44,176 bases of DNA from Thermosediminibacteraceae bacterium (GTDB taxonomy: Bacteria > Bacillota > Thermosediminibacteria > Thermosediminibacterales > Thermosediminibacteraceae), in NCBI GenBank assembly GCA_021890755.1, contig JAKKUQ010000012.1, positions 1 to 44,176 of the forward strand, written 5' to 3'. The notes beneath the pieces are model-generated. The model had not been told where the DNA came from and made no database searches. It was given only the letters and a program-made list of their open reading frames with translations. Positions 25,959 to 33,852 of the stretch are shown piece after piece (the first letter of the stretch is position 1; each line of letters begins with the position of its first letter). Made by a program: the position numbers and the translations under genes.

Positions 25959-27214
25959 ACCTATCAGAGAAACTGAAAAATTTCATAACGGCAAAGGGAA
26001 AGCAAAATTTAAGCGGTTCTGCATCGGAAGAAAGGGATGAACTTGCAAGCATTTCTCACTTCCTGGGCGGAAACCTTATGGACACGCCCTACGGGAGGCA
26101 CATAGTTATAGAGAAAGTTTTTGAGGAACATTTTTGCCACGCCGGCCTCAAGCTTTGTGCAGCATTGGAAATTTCGCCGGAAATAATAAAACTTTTGACG
26201 AAGAACTTGAGTATAGAACTCGATCTTAAAAAAACTGTTTTTATCGATACTGAAACTACTGGCCTTGCAGGAGGATCTGGGACCTACGCTTTCCTGATAG
26301 GTGTTGGATATTTCGAAGGCAATTCGTTCAGATTGGTGCAGTATTTTATGAGCGACTTAGATCAAGAGCCGGCGGTACTTTACAGTTTGAAGAAACTTTT
26401 TTGCAATTTCAAGGGCCTTGTAAGTTTTAACGGGAAAGCCTACGACATTCCTCTTCTTTCCGCCCGCTTTCTCATAAACCGGATGGAAGATCCCCTAGAA
26501 TCTATGGCACACCTTGACCTCTTACATAGTGCGCGGCGTATTTTCGGCGAAAGGCTTGAAAGCATAAGCCTCTCGTCGTTGGAGCAGCACCTTTTTTTCA
26601 TGGAAAGAAAAGACGATGTGCCCGGAAGTGAGATTCCTTCCATATATTTTAGATATTTAAGGGAAAAGGACCCATCTCCTTTAAAACCCGTATTCCACCA
26701 TAATCAGATGGACATCCTTTCGCTGGTAAGCCTTATTACCAAAATGGGACAGGCACTGTACAACCCTTTTGGAACGGAAACTTTTAAGGCGCAGGATTTT
26801 TACTGCCTTGGGCGGCTTTACGAAGATATGGGCATGTTTGAAAACAGCGTCAAATGTTATAGGAAGGCTTTATACGTGCCGGGAGTGAAGGACAGAGCTT
26901 ACAGGCGGTTGTCTTTGCTTTTTAAAAGGATGGGCCGGTGGGACGAGGCTGAAAAGCTTTGGATACAAATGGTGCAGGAGGGTATAAGCCAGCAGTTTGC
27001 GCTGATAGAACTTTCAAAGCTATACGAACACAGAGTAAAGGATTACGAGAAGGCAGCTTTAGCGGCCCGCAGGGCTTTGGAGGTGGCCTACGACAAAAGA
27101 AGGTTACTGGGGAGATATCATGATAGAAGTGAAATAGAAGAAATAAGAAAACGCCTTGATAGGATATTGTTGAAAATGTCAAAGGGTCGGGAGGAACAGG
27201 TGAAAATTATTTAA
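25955..27214 (+). CDS. mrfB: DEDD-type exonuclease MrfB (YprB) with TPR C-terminus
   Basis: 419 aa from TTG 25955, which overlaps the mrfA stop; a longer frame from 25877 runs inside mrfA and is rejected. Exonuclease motifs: D98-x-E100 (FIDTETTG), SFNGKAYDIPLL with its Asp, HLDLLH, and HHNQMDILSL with the final His/Asp. The C-terminal third (about 255-415) is helical with TPR-like repeats (FYCLGRLYEDMGMFENSVKC). In Bacillus, MrfB is the metal-dependent exonuclease partner of the MrfA helicase. Coupled translation supports a joint repair role. Confidence 0.93.
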   Translation: MNLSEKLKNFITAKGKQNLSGSASEERDELASISHFLGGNLMDTPYGRHIVIEKVFEEHFCHAGLKLCAALEISPEIIKLLTKNLSIELDLKKTVFIDTETTGLAGGSGTYAFLIGVGYFEGNSFRLVQYFMSDLDQEPAVLYSLKKLFCNFKGLVSFNGKAYDIPLLSARFLINRMEDPLESMAHLDLLHSARRIFGERLESISLSSLEQHLFFMERKDDVPGSEIPSIYFRYLREKDPSPLKPVFHHNQMDILSLVSLITKMGQALYNPFGTETFKAQDFYCLGRLYEDMGMFENSVKCYRKALYVPGVKDRAYRRLSLLFKRMGRWDEAEKLWIQMVQEGISQQFALIELSKLYEHRVKDYEKAALAARRALEVAYDKRRLLGRYHDRSEIEEIRKRLDRILLKMSKGREEQVKII

Positions 27215-27245
27215 AAGCATAATGAATTTACGGAGGTGAGAATTT

Positions 27246-27767
27246 ATGAAAGACGCTGTGATGATGGCTGCCCAGCTAATGGCCATCGCAGCAAGGACGG
27301 CCCCAAAAGCGGGTGGGAAGGACAATATAAAGGTAAAGATAGTAGAAGGAGACGAGCTTAAAAAGATCGCTGCAGAAATGTATGCCTACGGCGAAAAAAC
27401 GAAGAAGGTCAACTTTGACAGGGACGGGAAAAACGTGGAGGATTCAGATGCAGTAATGCTGATTTCACTTAGCGAAGCAAAGCCTATGGGTTTAAACTGT
27501 GGAGCCTGCGGTTTCCCAGACTGCTCTAAACTCCCCGAACCAAAAGAGGGACCGGAGTTTGCTGGTCCAATATGCGCATGGAAGCTGATTGACCTTGGAA
27601 TTGCCGTTGGATCTGCGGTAAAAACTGCAAGTATTTTAAATGTGGATAACCGAATAATGTACCGCATTGGAGTTGTAGCCAGGGATTTAGGACTTATTGA
27701 TGGAGAAGTTGTGATTGGGATCCCGCTTTCCGCTACCGGCAAGAATATTTACTTTGACAGGAAGTAA
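27246..27767 (+). CDS. DUF2148 ferredoxin-like domain protein
   Basis: 173 aa from ATG 27246 behind CGGAGGTGAG. DUF2148 family: N-terminal MKDAVMMAAQLMAIAARTAPKA..., then a cysteine cluster C-x2-C-x4-C (NCGACGFPDC) and a later Cys (PICAWK) that could hold an Fe-S cluster. The C-terminus is typical (GKNIYFDR). Function is unknown; such proteins occur in anaerobes. It may be cotranscribed with mrfAB (31-bp gap). A strong promoter for the glyS leader begins right after it. Confidence 0.88.
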   Translation: MKDAVMMAAQLMAIAARTAPKAGGKDNIKVKIVEGDELKKIAAEMYAYGEKTKKVNFDRDGKNVEDSDAVMLISLSEAKPMGLNCGACGFPDCSKLPEPKEGPEFAGPICAWKLIDLGIAVGSAVKTASILNVDNRIMYRIGVVARDLGLIDGEVVIGIPLSATGKNIYFDRK

Positions 27768-27769
27768 AC

Positions 27770-27798
27770 TTGTATAGTGGGAAAGCCTGTGCTATAAT
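27770..27798 (+). promoter_or_regulatory. Promoter of the glyS T-box transcript
   Basis: TTGTAT (27770-27775), 17 bp, TATAAT (27793-27798). Confidence 0.82.
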
Positions 27799-27829
27799 AT
27801 ATTTTACAATAATTAAGGACTTTTTAAAC

Positions 27830-28027
27830 TGCCTCCGGAAAGTGCTTTCTCCCTGCCTACAGCGAGTGGAGGATGGTGTGAGCTCCACGGCAAAGAGAGC
27901 ATGTGGCACCGGAGGTAAGAAGGCAAAACCGTATACCTTTTTTAAAAGTGGCAGGCAAGAGCCTGCAACTAGGGTGGAACCGTCCGCCATCAGGACCCCT
28001 AGACCCGCGAAAAGTCTAGGGGTTTTA
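27830..28027 (+). promoter_or_regulatory. T-box riboswitch, glycine-specific, upstream of glyS
   Basis: Stem I base: CCTCCGG (27832-27838) with CCGGAGG (27909-27915). The specifier is GGC (27905-27907), a glycine codon, just 5' of the closing strand. The T-box sequence AGGGTGGAACCG is at 27971-27982. The terminator CCCCTAGAC (27996-28004) with GTCTAGGGG (28014-28022) is followed by TTTTAC. This explains the gap between the DUF2148 gene and glyS. Confidence 0.93.
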
Positions 28028-28070
28028 CTTTTATAATCCTATAGCAAAATTAGCAGAAAGGAGAGAAACC

Positions 28071-29453
28071 ATGACGGAAAGCGGCGAAAAGCGAATGAAC
28101 AAAATAGTTTCCCTGTGCAAGAGAAGAGGATTTGTATTCCAGGGGTCCGAGATATACGGAGGCCTTGCTAATACGTGGGATTATGGACCGCTGGGAGTAG
28201 AGCTGAAGCAAAACATAAAGAGAATATGGTGGAAAAAAGTCGTATACGAAAGAGATGACGTAGTAGGCCTTGACAGCGCCATTTTGATGCACCCAAAGGT
28301 TTGGGAAGCTTCAGGGCACGTTGCGGGCTTTAACGATGCTCTGGTCGACTGCAAAGAGTGCAAGTCAAGGTTCAGGGCCGACCACCTCATCGAAGAGACA
28401 CTAGGCATGCGCGTGGAAGGCAAAAGCGTCCAGGAACTCTCCGAGATAATTCACAGCAATAACATAAAATGCCCGGTATGCGGCAATGTTAACTGGACCG
28501 ACGCACGAAAATTCAATTTGATGTTCAAAACCCACCAGGGAGTTACCGAAGACTCCAGTTCTGTAGTGTATTTAAGGCCGGAAACCGCTCAGGGCATCTT
28601 CGTAAATTTCAAAAATGTACTAGATAGCAGCCGCGTCAAACTTCCCTTCGGAATAGCCCAAATAGGAAAAGCTTTCAGAAATGAAATAACCCCCGGGAAT
28701 TTTATTTTCAGGACTCGCGAGTTCGAGCAGATGGAGCTGGAGTTTTTTGTAAAGCCCGGCGAAGATGAGAAATGGTTCGATTACTGGCGAAACTTTGCAA
28801 TGGATTTCTTTTTGGAGCTGGGAGTGAAAAGGGAGAACCTTCGCCTCAGAGACCATTCGCCGGAGGAACTGTCCCATTATTCCAAAGCCACAACGGATTT
28901 GGAATACAATTTCCCGTTCGGGTGGGGAGAACTTTGGGGAATTGCCAACAGGACCGATTTCGACCTTTCAAGGCATATAGAGTATTCCGGAAAGAGCCTA
29001 ACTTTCTACGACCAAGAGGAGAAGAGGCACATTGTGCCCTATGTAATTGAACCTTCGCTAGGGGTAGATAGGGCGATGCTTGCAATACTATGTGATGCTT
29101 ACCGGGAAGAAGAAGTGGAAGGAGAGACCAGGGTAGTGCTGGGCCTGCATCCTATCCTCGCTCCCATTAAATGCGCCGTATTTCCGCTATTCAAGAAAGA
29201 GCCGTTAGAAGAACTGGCAAGGAAAATTTATCAAGACCTTAAAAAAGATTACGTTGTGGAATACGATAACACAGGCAGCATAGGCAAGCGTTACCGCCGT
29301 CAGGATGAAATCGGGACACCTTACGCCATAACCGTTGATTTAGATAGCCTCGAAGACCATAAGGTGACTGTAAGAAACAGGGACACCATGCTTCAGGACA
29401 GAATAGATATTGACCATATCAAAGAATATCTAAAAGATAAACTGGGTTTTTGA
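28071..29453 (+). CDS. glyS: Glycyl-tRNA synthetase, single-chain (alpha2) type
   Basis: 460 aa from ATG 28071 with GAAAGGAGAG upstream. A class II synthetase of the dimeric eukaryote/archaea-like type, not the alpha2beta2 GlyQ/GlyS type. Motif 1 region is near [16 protein letters not shown]. Motif 2 lies around [21 protein letters not shown] and motif 3 near [14 protein letters not shown]-terminal anticodon-binding domain follows (about 360-460). A zinc-type Cys pattern C-x2-C plus C-x2-C (DCKECKS, KCPVCGN) is present. It is controlled by the glycine T-box. Confidence 0.96.
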   Translation: MTESGEKRMNKIVSLCKRRGFVFQGSEIYGGLANTWDYGPLGVELKQNIKRIWWKKVVYERDDVVGLDSAILMHPKVWEASGHVAGFNDALVDCKECKSRFRADHLIEETLGMRVEGKSVQELSEIIHSNNIKCPVCGNVNWTDARKFNLMFKTHQGVTEDSSSVVYLRPETAQGIFVNFKNVLDSSRVKLPFGIAQIGKAFRNEITPGNFIFRTREFEQMELEFFVKPGEDEKWFDYWRNFAMDFFLELGVKRENLRLRDHSPEELSHYSKATTDLEYNFPFGWGELWGIANRTDFDLSRHIEYSGKSLTFYDQEEKRHIVPYVIEPSLGVDRAMLAILCDAYREEEVEGETRVVLGLHPILAPIKCAVFPLFKKEPLEELARKIYQDLKKDYVVEYDNTGSIGKRYRRQDEIGTPYAITVDLDSLEDHKVTVRNRDTMLQDRIDIDHIKEYLKDKLGF

Positions 29454-29479
29454 GCATAAGCCCGCATACTTTTTAAACA

Positions 29480-29515
29480 AACCGCCCACTCTATTTTAAG
29501 AAGGAGTGGGCGGTT
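29480..29515 (+). promoter_or_regulatory. 12-bp hairpin directly before the 29516 start codon
   Basis: AACCGCCCACTC (29480-29491) pairs perfectly with GAGTGGGCGGTT (29504-29515), ending 1 nt before ATG 29516. The AAGGAG ribosome binding site (29501-29506) straddles the loop and 3' arm, so folding would mask part of it. There is no T run after the stem, so it is not a typical terminator. Confidence 0.6.
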
Positions 29516-29926
29516 ATGCATTATTTTAGATTCGATGGGAATATCCTTGACTTCACACGGAGTCCGCTAACTGAAAAAATACTAAAAAGGATAGACAATT
29601 GTTTCATTAAGGAACGGAAAGACCGCATAACCATTTACTCATTGAATCTCACGATGGCCTGTCCTGGCACTTACCAGGAAGGTGGGAAAATGGAATTTTA
29701 CATGCTGCTGAGCAGAAAAAAAACTGTTCCCACCTGCGACATGTGCTATTTCGGCATAATTGGGCGCGGAAAGTTATGTACCGTAAATTCCTTTTACCTT
29801 CCCAGTCACTTTCATCATAGAAAAGCAAATTTTAAAGCGATAATCCCATTGTTACGCTATAATGGTTACCTGGAACTACCGGTACCCGATCCGCAAACGT
29901 GGAGCTATATGAACTTCAGATATTAA
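29516..29926 (+). CDS. Hypothetical protein
   Basis: 136 aa from ATG 29516 (MHYFRFDGNILDFTR) with AAGGAG at 29501-29506. No family recognised. It has a C-x2-C pair in PTCDMCYFG plus one Cys nearby and a cysteine in TMACPGTY, is rich in aromatic residues, and has no signal peptide or membrane helix. It follows glyS and is preceded by a strong hairpin that could limit its translation. It shares a bidirectional terminator with the convergent phosphomutase gene. Confidence 0.65.
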   Translation: MHYFRFDGNILDFTRSPLTEKILKRIDNCFIKERKDRITIYSLNLTMACPGTYQEGGKMEFYMLLSRKKTVPTCDMCYFGIIGRGKLCTVNSFYLPSHFHHRKANFKAIIPLLRYNGYLELPVPDPQTWSYMNFRY

Positions 29927-29956
29927 AAAAAGCCGCTCAAAAAAGCGGCTTTTTAA
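29924..29956. terminator. Bidirectional intrinsic terminator
   Basis: AAAAAAAGCCGCT...AGCGGCTTTTT: AGCCGCT (29931-29937) pairs with AGCGGCT (29944-29950), with A and T runs outside. It serves the gene ending at 29926 and the minus-strand phosphomutase. Confidence 0.92.
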
Positions 29957-31311
29957 AATGCCCTGAGGGGATCTAATGCTTTTTGCATCTCTTCCTTTAT
30001 TCTCTCAAGGCCTTCTGGGGTTTTGGCCTCACACCGCACTATAAGTTCGGGCCCAGTATTTGAAGCCCTGACAAGGCCCCAACCGTCAGGGAATAGCACC
30101 CGGGCGCCGTCTACGTCTATCATCGGATATTTGCCTCTGAAGTATTCCTGGACTGCCTTTACTTTGGCGAACTTTTCATCATCGGGGCAAGGCACGCGTA
30201 TTTCCGGGGTCGAGTAGTATTTCGGCACATCAGATAGAAGCTCAGATAATTTTTTATCACTTCTTGAAAGAATCCTCAAAAGCCGGGCTGCTGCATACAA
30301 GGCATCATCAAAACCATAGTACTCGTCGGCGAAGAACATATGACCCGACATCTCGCCGGTGAAAACGGCGCCGATTTCTTTCATCTTAGCTTTTATCAGG
30401 GAATGCCCCGTTTTATAAAACATCGGTTTTCCGCCGAGTCTTTCTATTTCTTCCACCAGAGCTTGAGAGCACTTTACTTCTACTATGGCTGTGGCACCGG
30501 GGTGTTTGGGGAGTATTTCCCGCCAGAATAATATCATCAACATATCCCCGTAAATGATGTTTCCGGTATCATCCACGACCCCTATCCGGTCTCCGTCGCC
30601 GTCAAAACCAATGCCCAAATCCAGCTTTTCCTTTAATACCAGCTTCTGGAGGTCTTTAAGATTTTCTGGCTTTACAGGATCGGGAAAATGATTCGGGAAG
30701 GATGGATCCGATTCGCAGTAAAGGGGGTAAGTTTCAACACCAAGCCTTTTAAATAAGTTTTCAGCAAAAAGGGAAGCAGTTCCGTTTCCGCAATCTATTC
30801 CAACTCTTAAAGGTTTGGAAAGCTTAATTTTTTCGCAAATCGTCGAGATATAATCTTCGGTGGGGTCTATATGAGAAAGGGAGCCCTTTCCTTTTTCAAA
30901 ATCTCCTTTTTCCATCATAGCTTTTATTTTCTGTATATCGTCGCCGTATAGCGTAGCATAACCGAAGGCCACTTTGAAACCATTGTACTCTGGAGGATTA
31001 TGGCTGGCGGTAATCATAATCCCCGGGTTGATATTGTAGTGTATTCGGGAAAAATAGAATACCGGCGTTATTACCGTACCCAAATCGACCACGTCGCAGC
31101 CGGTAGAGAGCAGCCCTTCGATTAAAGCACTTTTTAAAGAGGGCGATGAAGATCTATTGTCACTACCTACTACCACTTTATTTTCGCCGTTTTGTCGGGC
31201 AAAAGTTCCAAAAGCAAGTCCCAGGGTTTTTGCTATTTCTTCGTCGATTTCTTCTCCTACAATACCTCTTATGTCATACTGCCTAAAAATATTGGGGCTT
31301 ATCCTTTTCAT
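29953..31311 (-). CDS. Phosphomannomutase/phosphoglucomutase
   Basis: 452 aa, minus strand, from ATG 31311 (MKRISPNIFRQYDIRG) with GGGAGGTGG upstream; an in-frame start at 31326 overlaps the ribosome binding site and is rejected. An alpha-D-phosphohexomutase of four domains. The phosphoserine is S103 in TASHNP, the metal loop is DGDGDR (237-242), the sugar loop is GEMSGH and the phosphate-binding loop is RASNTGPELIVR. It interconverts 1- and 6-phosphosugars for polysaccharide or glycolipid precursors. It follows the RMD1-family gene in the same direction with almost no gap. Confidence 0.94.
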   Translation of the reverse strand: MKRISPNIFRQYDIRGIVGEEIDEEIAKTLGLAFGTFARQNGENKVVVGSDNRSSSPSLKSALIEGLLSTGCDVVDLGTVITPVFYFSRIHYNINPGIMITASHNPPEYNGFKVAFGYATLYGDDIQKIKAMMEKGDFEKGKGSLSHIDPTEDYISTICEKIKLSKPLRVGIDCGNGTASLFAENLFKRLGVETYPLYCESDPSFPNHFPDPVKPENLKDLQKLVLKEKLDLGIGFDGDGDRIGVVDDTGNIIYGDMLMILFWREILPKHPGATAIVEVKCSQALVEEIERLGGKPMFYKTGHSLIKAKMKEIGAVFTGEMSGHMFFADEYYGFDDALYAAARLLRILSRSDKKLSELLSDVPKYYSTPEIRVPCPDDEKFAKVKAVQEYFRGKYPMIDVDGARVLFPDGWGLVRASNTGPELIVRCEAKTPEGLERIKEEMQKALDPLRAF

Positions 31312-31330
31312 AAATCCACCTCCCATACTC

Positions 31331-32158
31331 TTAATATATTCCGAGAAGGCTCATAACTATCGATAAGACTATTTCAAACGCTATGAGAAATATAATCATC
31401 CATTCCAGCCTAGTACCTCTTTTGGCATGAACAAGACTGGTGAATACTTCTGTGATATCCAGCAAGGTCTCTGTTTTGTGGCGGATTTTCTCGTAACGGT
31501 CGCCGAGTTCAAACTGCTCTTCCAAAGCTATGTAAAGGTTTTCGCTTTCCTCGTTAATCCACGTTATTTCGGGTTTATCCAGCAGCATTATATGCGAAAG
31601 GGTATTATATTTAAACCCGAGAATTTTACCTGACATCCTGGCAAGTTTTTCGTCTGATATGTTTAATCTGCCAGTTTCTAGATAATTTATTACATCTTCA
31701 ACGGCATCCATTAAATCATCGATTTGGTCTTCAATTCTAGAAAGTGCCACCGATTTTGCAAGAACGGTTGCGATTATCTCCAGATACATCTCTCCTACCT
31801 TTGGTATCACAGTGCATTCGTTGCTTACCGAGAATTCCTGTCCTGAATTTATCATTACCGTATAATCGTCGCTGTAATCTAGCGACGATACTGGCATTAA
31901 ATTTTTATCTATTTTCTTTAAGTACTCCAAAAGATCCATAATCTCGTGATGCTCAAAGTCTAAAAAGACCATTGAGCCAAAAGAAAATATATACGCCAAT
32001 TTGCCTTCGGGTAACCGCAAAATGCCCTTTAATTGTTCTTCGGAAAGTACCAGTGGCTCGTCCCATTGGTGCTTCTTATTTATTCCAAAATGATTCGACA
32101 GGCGATTTATGTTTATCTCATTGCAGAGAGAAGTAGCCAAGAGTTTTATGCTTTTCAA
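31331..32158 (-). CDS. RMD1/DUF155 family protein
   Basis: 275 aa, minus strand, from TTG 32158 with AGGAGG upstream. DUF155/RMD1 (Sad1-interacting factor 2) family: an N-terminal alpha/beta part (about 1-115, AYIFSFGSMVFLDFE), a helical region with DQIDDLMDAVEDVINYL, and one C-terminal membrane helix (about 252-272) after TRLEWMIIFLIAFE. Fungal RMD1 relatives act in meiosis and mitochondria; the bacterial role is unknown. It has a good promoter of its own and is probably cotranscribed with the phosphomutase (5-nt gap to that ribosome binding site region). Confidence 0.88.
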   Translation of the reverse strand: MKSIKLLATSLCNEININRLSNHFGINKKHQWDEPLVLSEEQLKGILRLPEGKLAYIFSFGSMVFLDFEHHEIMDLLEYLKKIDKNLMPVSSLDYSDDYTVMINSGQEFSVSNECTVIPKVGEMYLEIIATVLAKSVALSRIEDQIDDLMDAVEDVINYLETGRLNISDEKLARMSGKILGFKYNTLSHIMLLDKPEITWINEESENLYIALEEQFELGDRYEKIRHKTETLLDITEVFTSLVHAKRGTRLEWMIIFLIAFEIVLSIVMSLLGIY

Positions 32159-32181
32159 TCTATCTAACCTCCTAACTATAA

Positions 32182-32210
32182 ATTATACCATTGTATCCTG
32201 ATTATCACAA
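32182..32210 (-). promoter_or_regulatory. Promoter of the RMD1-family/phosphomutase operon
   Basis: On the minus strand, TTGTGA (32205-32210), 17 bp, TATAAT (32182-32187), 24 bp before the TTG start. Confidence 0.8.
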
Positions 32211-32251
32211 CAATGGCGCTATTTGGTCGTAATTTTATTTCGCAAAAATAA

Positions 32252-32280
32252 TTGACAGCGAAATATAATACTATTATAAT
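32252..32280 (+). promoter_or_regulatory. Consensus promoter of the NapH-like gene
   Basis: TTGACA (32252-32257), exactly 17 bp, TATAAT (32275-32280). It is divergent from the promoter at 32182-32210. Confidence 0.9.
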
Positions 32281-32374
32281 AAAATTTGTTCTACTATTGA
32301 GGCTTTGGGTGGGCAGCGTCAAATAAGAATAGTAGTTCGCAACGATAACTAAAAGTTGGTTAAGGGGGATGTTG

Positions 32375-33022
32375 ATGATAATAAATAATTTCAACAGGCT
32401 ATACTGGCTTTTATTTGTAATTTTCCTAATTCTAGGCTTGGTCAATTCTGCTTTTGGATTGCTGGCGGTGGTGTGTATGATAGCTCCCGTTGCAACAGGA
32501 TTTTTCAAGGGCAGGATGTGGTGCGGTAGATTCTGCCCTAGGGGTAGTTTTTATGACCAAATACTTGCCAGAATTTGCAAGAGAAAACGGGGAATACCTC
32601 AACTTCTCAAAAAGCACTGGGTGCGCTGGACTGTTTTTGTTTTGCTGATGGTATTTATGACTTACAATCTTTATCAGGCTGAAAAGACTTTTTCCGGCAT
32701 AGGGTCGGTGCTCTATACCATGGTAGTTTTAACTACTGGAATCGGGGCGGTTCTGGGGTATTTCTTTTCGCCGCGCAGCTGGTGTAAGATTTGCCCAATG
32801 GGTACTTTTGCGATGGTAGTGGGAGGGGGCAAGAAAGCCTCACTGAACTTAAACTCTAGCAGATGTAAGTCATGCGGTATATGCAGCAGGAACTGCCCGA
32901 TGGAAATACCGGTGCATTCTTTTAAAGTTGAAGGGAAGGTCAATGACCCCGACTGTGTTAAGTGCGGGGTGTGTACCTTATCATGTCCGGTCAAGGCGCT
33001 AAATTTTGAAATTAAGAGCTGA
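32375..33022 (+). CDS. NapH-like polyferredoxin membrane protein
   Basis: 215 aa from ATG 32375, with AAGGGGG at 32362-32368 spaced correctly for it rather than for ATG 32369. Four membrane helices (about 8-26, 28-45, 82-100, 110-130). Two cytoplasmic-loop Cys motifs, CGRFCPRG and CKICPMG, are typical of NapH/CcoG-like proteins. The C-terminal 2[4Fe-4S] ferredoxin domain has CKSCGICSRNCP and CVKCGVCTLSCP. It probably moves electrons between a membrane pool and a soluble partner. No partner gene adjoins it, so the pathway is unknown. It is monocistronic, with its own consensus promoter and terminator. Confidence 0.9.
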   Translation: MIINNFNRLYWLLFVIFLILGLVNSAFGLLAVVCMIAPVATGFFKGRMWCGRFCPRGSFYDQILARICKRKRGIPQLLKKHWVRWTVFVLLMVFMTYNLYQAEKTFSGIGSVLYTMVVLTTGIGAVLGYFFSPRSWCKICPMGTFAMVVGGGKKASLNLNSSRCKSCGICSRNCPMEIPVHSFKVEGKVNDPDCVKCGVCTLSCPVKALNFEIKS

Positions 33023-33044
33023 CCAAAGGCGAAGTTGCGAAAAA

Positions 33045-33076
33045 TTTTTAAGGCCGCTCAAAGCGGCCTATTTTAG
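33045..33076 (+). terminator. Intrinsic terminator after the NapH-like gene
   Basis: AGGCCGCT (33051-33058) pairs with AGCGGCCT (33062-33069), followed by ATTTTA. Confidence 0.85.
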
Positions 33077-33104
33077 ATTAAATTTTTAAAAGGATTTGCA
33101 AATG

Positions 33105-33113
33105 TGCTATAAT
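33105..33113 (+). promoter_or_regulatory. Extended -10 promoter of the thiamine pyrophosphokinase gene
   Basis: TGC-TATAAT (33105-33113), with a weak TTTAAA at the -35 position (33085-33090). Confidence 0.65.
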
Positions 33114-33148
33114 GATATAAAGGGAAGCATTTGTTTGCGGAGGAGTAT

Positions 33149-33793
33149 ATGAGAGCTGTTATTCTTTCAGGAGGGTATATTAGAGATTACGAGGCTGTAA
33201 AAAAACATATTAAGCAAGGAGATTTAATCATTTGTGCGGATAGTGGCGTGCACCATGCTTTTAAAATGGGGGTTATCCCTCATTTGGTTGTGGGGGATAT
33301 GGATTCTATTTCCGAAGAGGACAAGAAGAAAGTGCGCGATTCGATGGTGAGGCAGCTTACCTTCCCAAGAGAAAAAGATTTTACCGATACAGAACTTGCT
33401 CTGGATATAGCCCTTAAAGAGGGCGTGAAAGAGGCTGTGTTACTTGCAGGATTAGGCGATAGGCCAGACCATAGTTTATCGAATGTTTTTCTAATGGTGA
33501 GCTATAAAAAAAAGGGAATGACCCTGATAATGGCTGGAGAAAATTGGGAGATGTTTTTGGTCGATGGCAGAAGAAAAATCCGAGGCAAAAAAGGCCATAT
33601 TCTTTCCCTAATACCTATTACGCCGAAAGTGAGCGGTATAAAAACCAGCGGTTTGTACTATCCTCTCAACGATGACACCCTCTTTATGGGAACCTCTAGG
33701 GGAATTAGCAACGTTTTTCTCGAGGACGAAGCTGTAGTGGAAATAAAAGAAGGCATGCTGCTGGCTGTAAAGTGGACAGAAGAAAGTGAATAG
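33149..33793 (+). CDS. thiN: Thiamine pyrophosphokinase
   Basis: 214 aa from ATG 33149 (MRAVILSGG) behind GGAGGAG; an upstream TTG at 33131 is rejected. Family motifs: CADSGVHHAFKMGVIPHLVVGDMDS, the DFTDTELALDIAL block and GDRPDHSLSNV in the N-terminal catalytic domain. The C-terminal beta domain carries TSRGISNVFL. It makes thiamine diphosphate from thiamine and ATP. The TPP-dependent VOR enzyme encoded about 7 kb downstream needs this cofactor, though the two have separate promoters. Confidence 0.94.
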   Translation: MRAVILSGGYIRDYEAVKKHIKQGDLIICADSGVHHAFKMGVIPHLVVGDMDSISEEDKKKVRDSMVRQLTFPREKDFTDTELALDIALKEGVKEAVLLAGLGDRPDHSLSNVFLMVSYKKKGMTLIMAGENWEMFLVDGRRKIRGKKGHILSLIPITPKVSGIKTSGLYYPLNDDTLFMGTSRGISNVFLEDEAVVEIKEGMLLAVKWTEESE

Positions 33794-33852
33794 GATACTA
33801 AAAGTTATCTTGTAATCAAAGTATACTTAATTTTAGGAAAAGGTGAAATATT

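Noticed and set aside
27770-28036. An 88-codon frame in the gap before glyS
   Set aside because: It lies in the T-box leader, whose RNA structure explains the sequence.
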